A stretch of DNA of 6,593 nt, taken from contig JBGPCQ010000167.1 in assembly GCA_041481895.1 (NCBI GenBank), positions 1 to 6,593 of the forward strand, read 5' to 3'. The translations under genes were made by a program, and so were the position numbers. This document shows, piece after piece, positions 6,059-6,593 of this stretch. How positions within the stretch are numbered: the stretch's first letter is position 1; each line of letters begins with the position of its first letter. Source of the DNA: JAMPXD01 sp041481895 (GTDB taxonomy: Bacteria; Desulfobacterota; Desulfuromonadia; Geobacterales; Geobacteraceae). The notes below the pieces were generated by a model. It was not told the origin of the DNA. It saw nothing but the letters and a program-made list of their open reading frames with translations, and did no database searches.

Positions 6059-6593
6059 TTGTTCCCCTATTTTCGTCCTCAGGACATCGTGGACATCATC
6101 ATAATGAGTTTTCTTGTCTATCAGCTTTACCGCTGGTTCAAGAATACCAAGGCACTCCAGATAGTAATCGGACTCGGGTTTCTGGTTATCCTCTATTTCG
6201 TGACCAAGAACCTTGACCTTTATATGACGAGCTGGATACTCCAGGAGCTCGGCACCGTCCTGTTCATCTTGATAATTGTTATTTTCCAGACCGAGATTCG
6301 CCAGGCGCTCTACCGCTTCAGTCCACTGCGGAACCTGTTCGGCCGCCAGGCAAGCGGTTTGCGGCTCGATCTCATGGAATTGTCGAGAACCATTTTTGCC
6401 CTTGCTGCAGGGAAAACCGGAGCGTTAATCGTATTCCAGCGCAAGGAGCCTCTCGATGAATACCTTTTGCATGGGGTCCCTCTCGACAGCCTGGTAAGCT
6501 CCCAACTCCTGGCAAGCATTTTCAGGGACGGAACCCCATTGCATGATGGCGCCGTCGTCATCAGGGATGGCAGGATTACCCAGGCATCGTGCC
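6059..6593 (+). CDS. cdaA: Membrane diadenylate cyclase CdaA, 3'-truncated by window
   Basis: The first 178 residues of CdaA (DacA, YbbP), which condenses two ATP to c-di-AMP at the inner membrane. The TTG start at 6059 has GAGGAG upstream; the first in-frame ATG (6104) would delete the conserved YFRPQDIVDI segment and part of membrane helix 1. Three membrane segments fall at about residues 10-27, 32-52 and 57-76, followed by the characteristic FQTEIRQALYRF juxtamembrane helix (76-87). The DAC domain begins near 104: TGALIVFQR (120-128), PLDEY (131-135), then GTPLHDGAVVIRDGRI (158-173) with the catalytic DGA motif at 163-165. The window ends just before the expected RHR motif. In many bacteria ybbR and glmM follow, which cannot be checked here. 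It is the first gene of its transcription unit in this window and diverges from ubiE. Confidence 0.95.
   Translation, partial: MFPYFRPQDIVDIIIMSFLVYQLYRWFKNTKALQIVIGLGFLVILYFVTKNLDLYMTSWILQELGTVLFILIIVIFQTEIRQALYRFSPLRNLFGRQASGLRLDLMELSRTIFALAAGKTGALIVFQRKEPLDEYLLHGVPLDSLVSSQLLASIFRDGTPLHDGAVVIRDGRITQASC

Noticed and set aside
6025..6216. 63-codon + frame starting at ATG 6025
   Set aside because: It is out of register with the CdaA frame, which carries three membrane helices and the DAC domain; the peptide has no recognisable feature.
1..6593. CRISPR array, insertion sequence, tRNA, rRNA or phage genes
   Set aside because: No regular spaced repeats, transposase-like frames, terminal inverted repeats or tRNA-like structures were found; the window is filled by ordinary genes.

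Overview
The window reads as chromosome from a Geobacter-type member of the Desulfuromonadia/Geobacterales. The reasons are a dense run of multihaem c-type cytochrome genes, a lipoprotein built from the CxxxxCH...CxxCH modules first catalogued in Geobacter sulfurreducens, a moderately high G+C content, and a menaquinone methyltransferase next door. The species assignment is inference, because no database search was possible.

Region 1 (1-5046, all + strand) is an apparent five-gene electron-transfer cluster. It holds (i) the 3' part of a large cytochrome with eight CxxCH motifs in view, (ii) a lipoprotein foldase of the SurA/PpiC (parvulin) type, (iii) an outer-membrane beta-barrel with roughly 20 strands, (iv) a small pentahaem lipoprotein and (v) a lipoprotein with three di-haem modules, two of which use CxxxxCH. 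Genes (ii) to (v) are packed tightly: a 15-nt gap, then two short overlaps of 14 and 13 nt. The run ends at a strong intrinsic terminator. A perfect 10-bp hairpin separates gene (i) from the rest. Barrel plus multihaem cytochromes plus lipoprotein cytochromes is the composition of porin-cytochrome conduits (the omb/oma/omc and ext types), which carry electrons across the outer membrane to minerals, metals or partners. The foldase would plausibly help the barrel or cytochromes fold in the periplasm. This role comes from composition and gene order, not from an identified orthologue.

Region 2 (5130-5837, - strand) is ubiE/menG, the last methylation step of menaquinone (or ubiquinone) synthesis. 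It converges on the cytochrome cluster across a shared terminator region.

Region 3 (5838-6058) is a 221-nt divergent intergenic region with two perfect short inverted repeats and an 8-bp direct repeat. From 6059 to the window end lies the 5' part of cdaA (dacA), a membrane diadenylate cyclase making c-di-AMP. It most likely starts at a TTG codon and is cut off by the window edge.

The most notable items are the inclusion of a dedicated prolyl isomerase in a conduit-like operon, the exact 6:6 match of haem motifs to spare histidines in the CxxxxCH lipoprotein, and a haem-free C-terminal region with an Asp-box-like motif in the large cytochrome.
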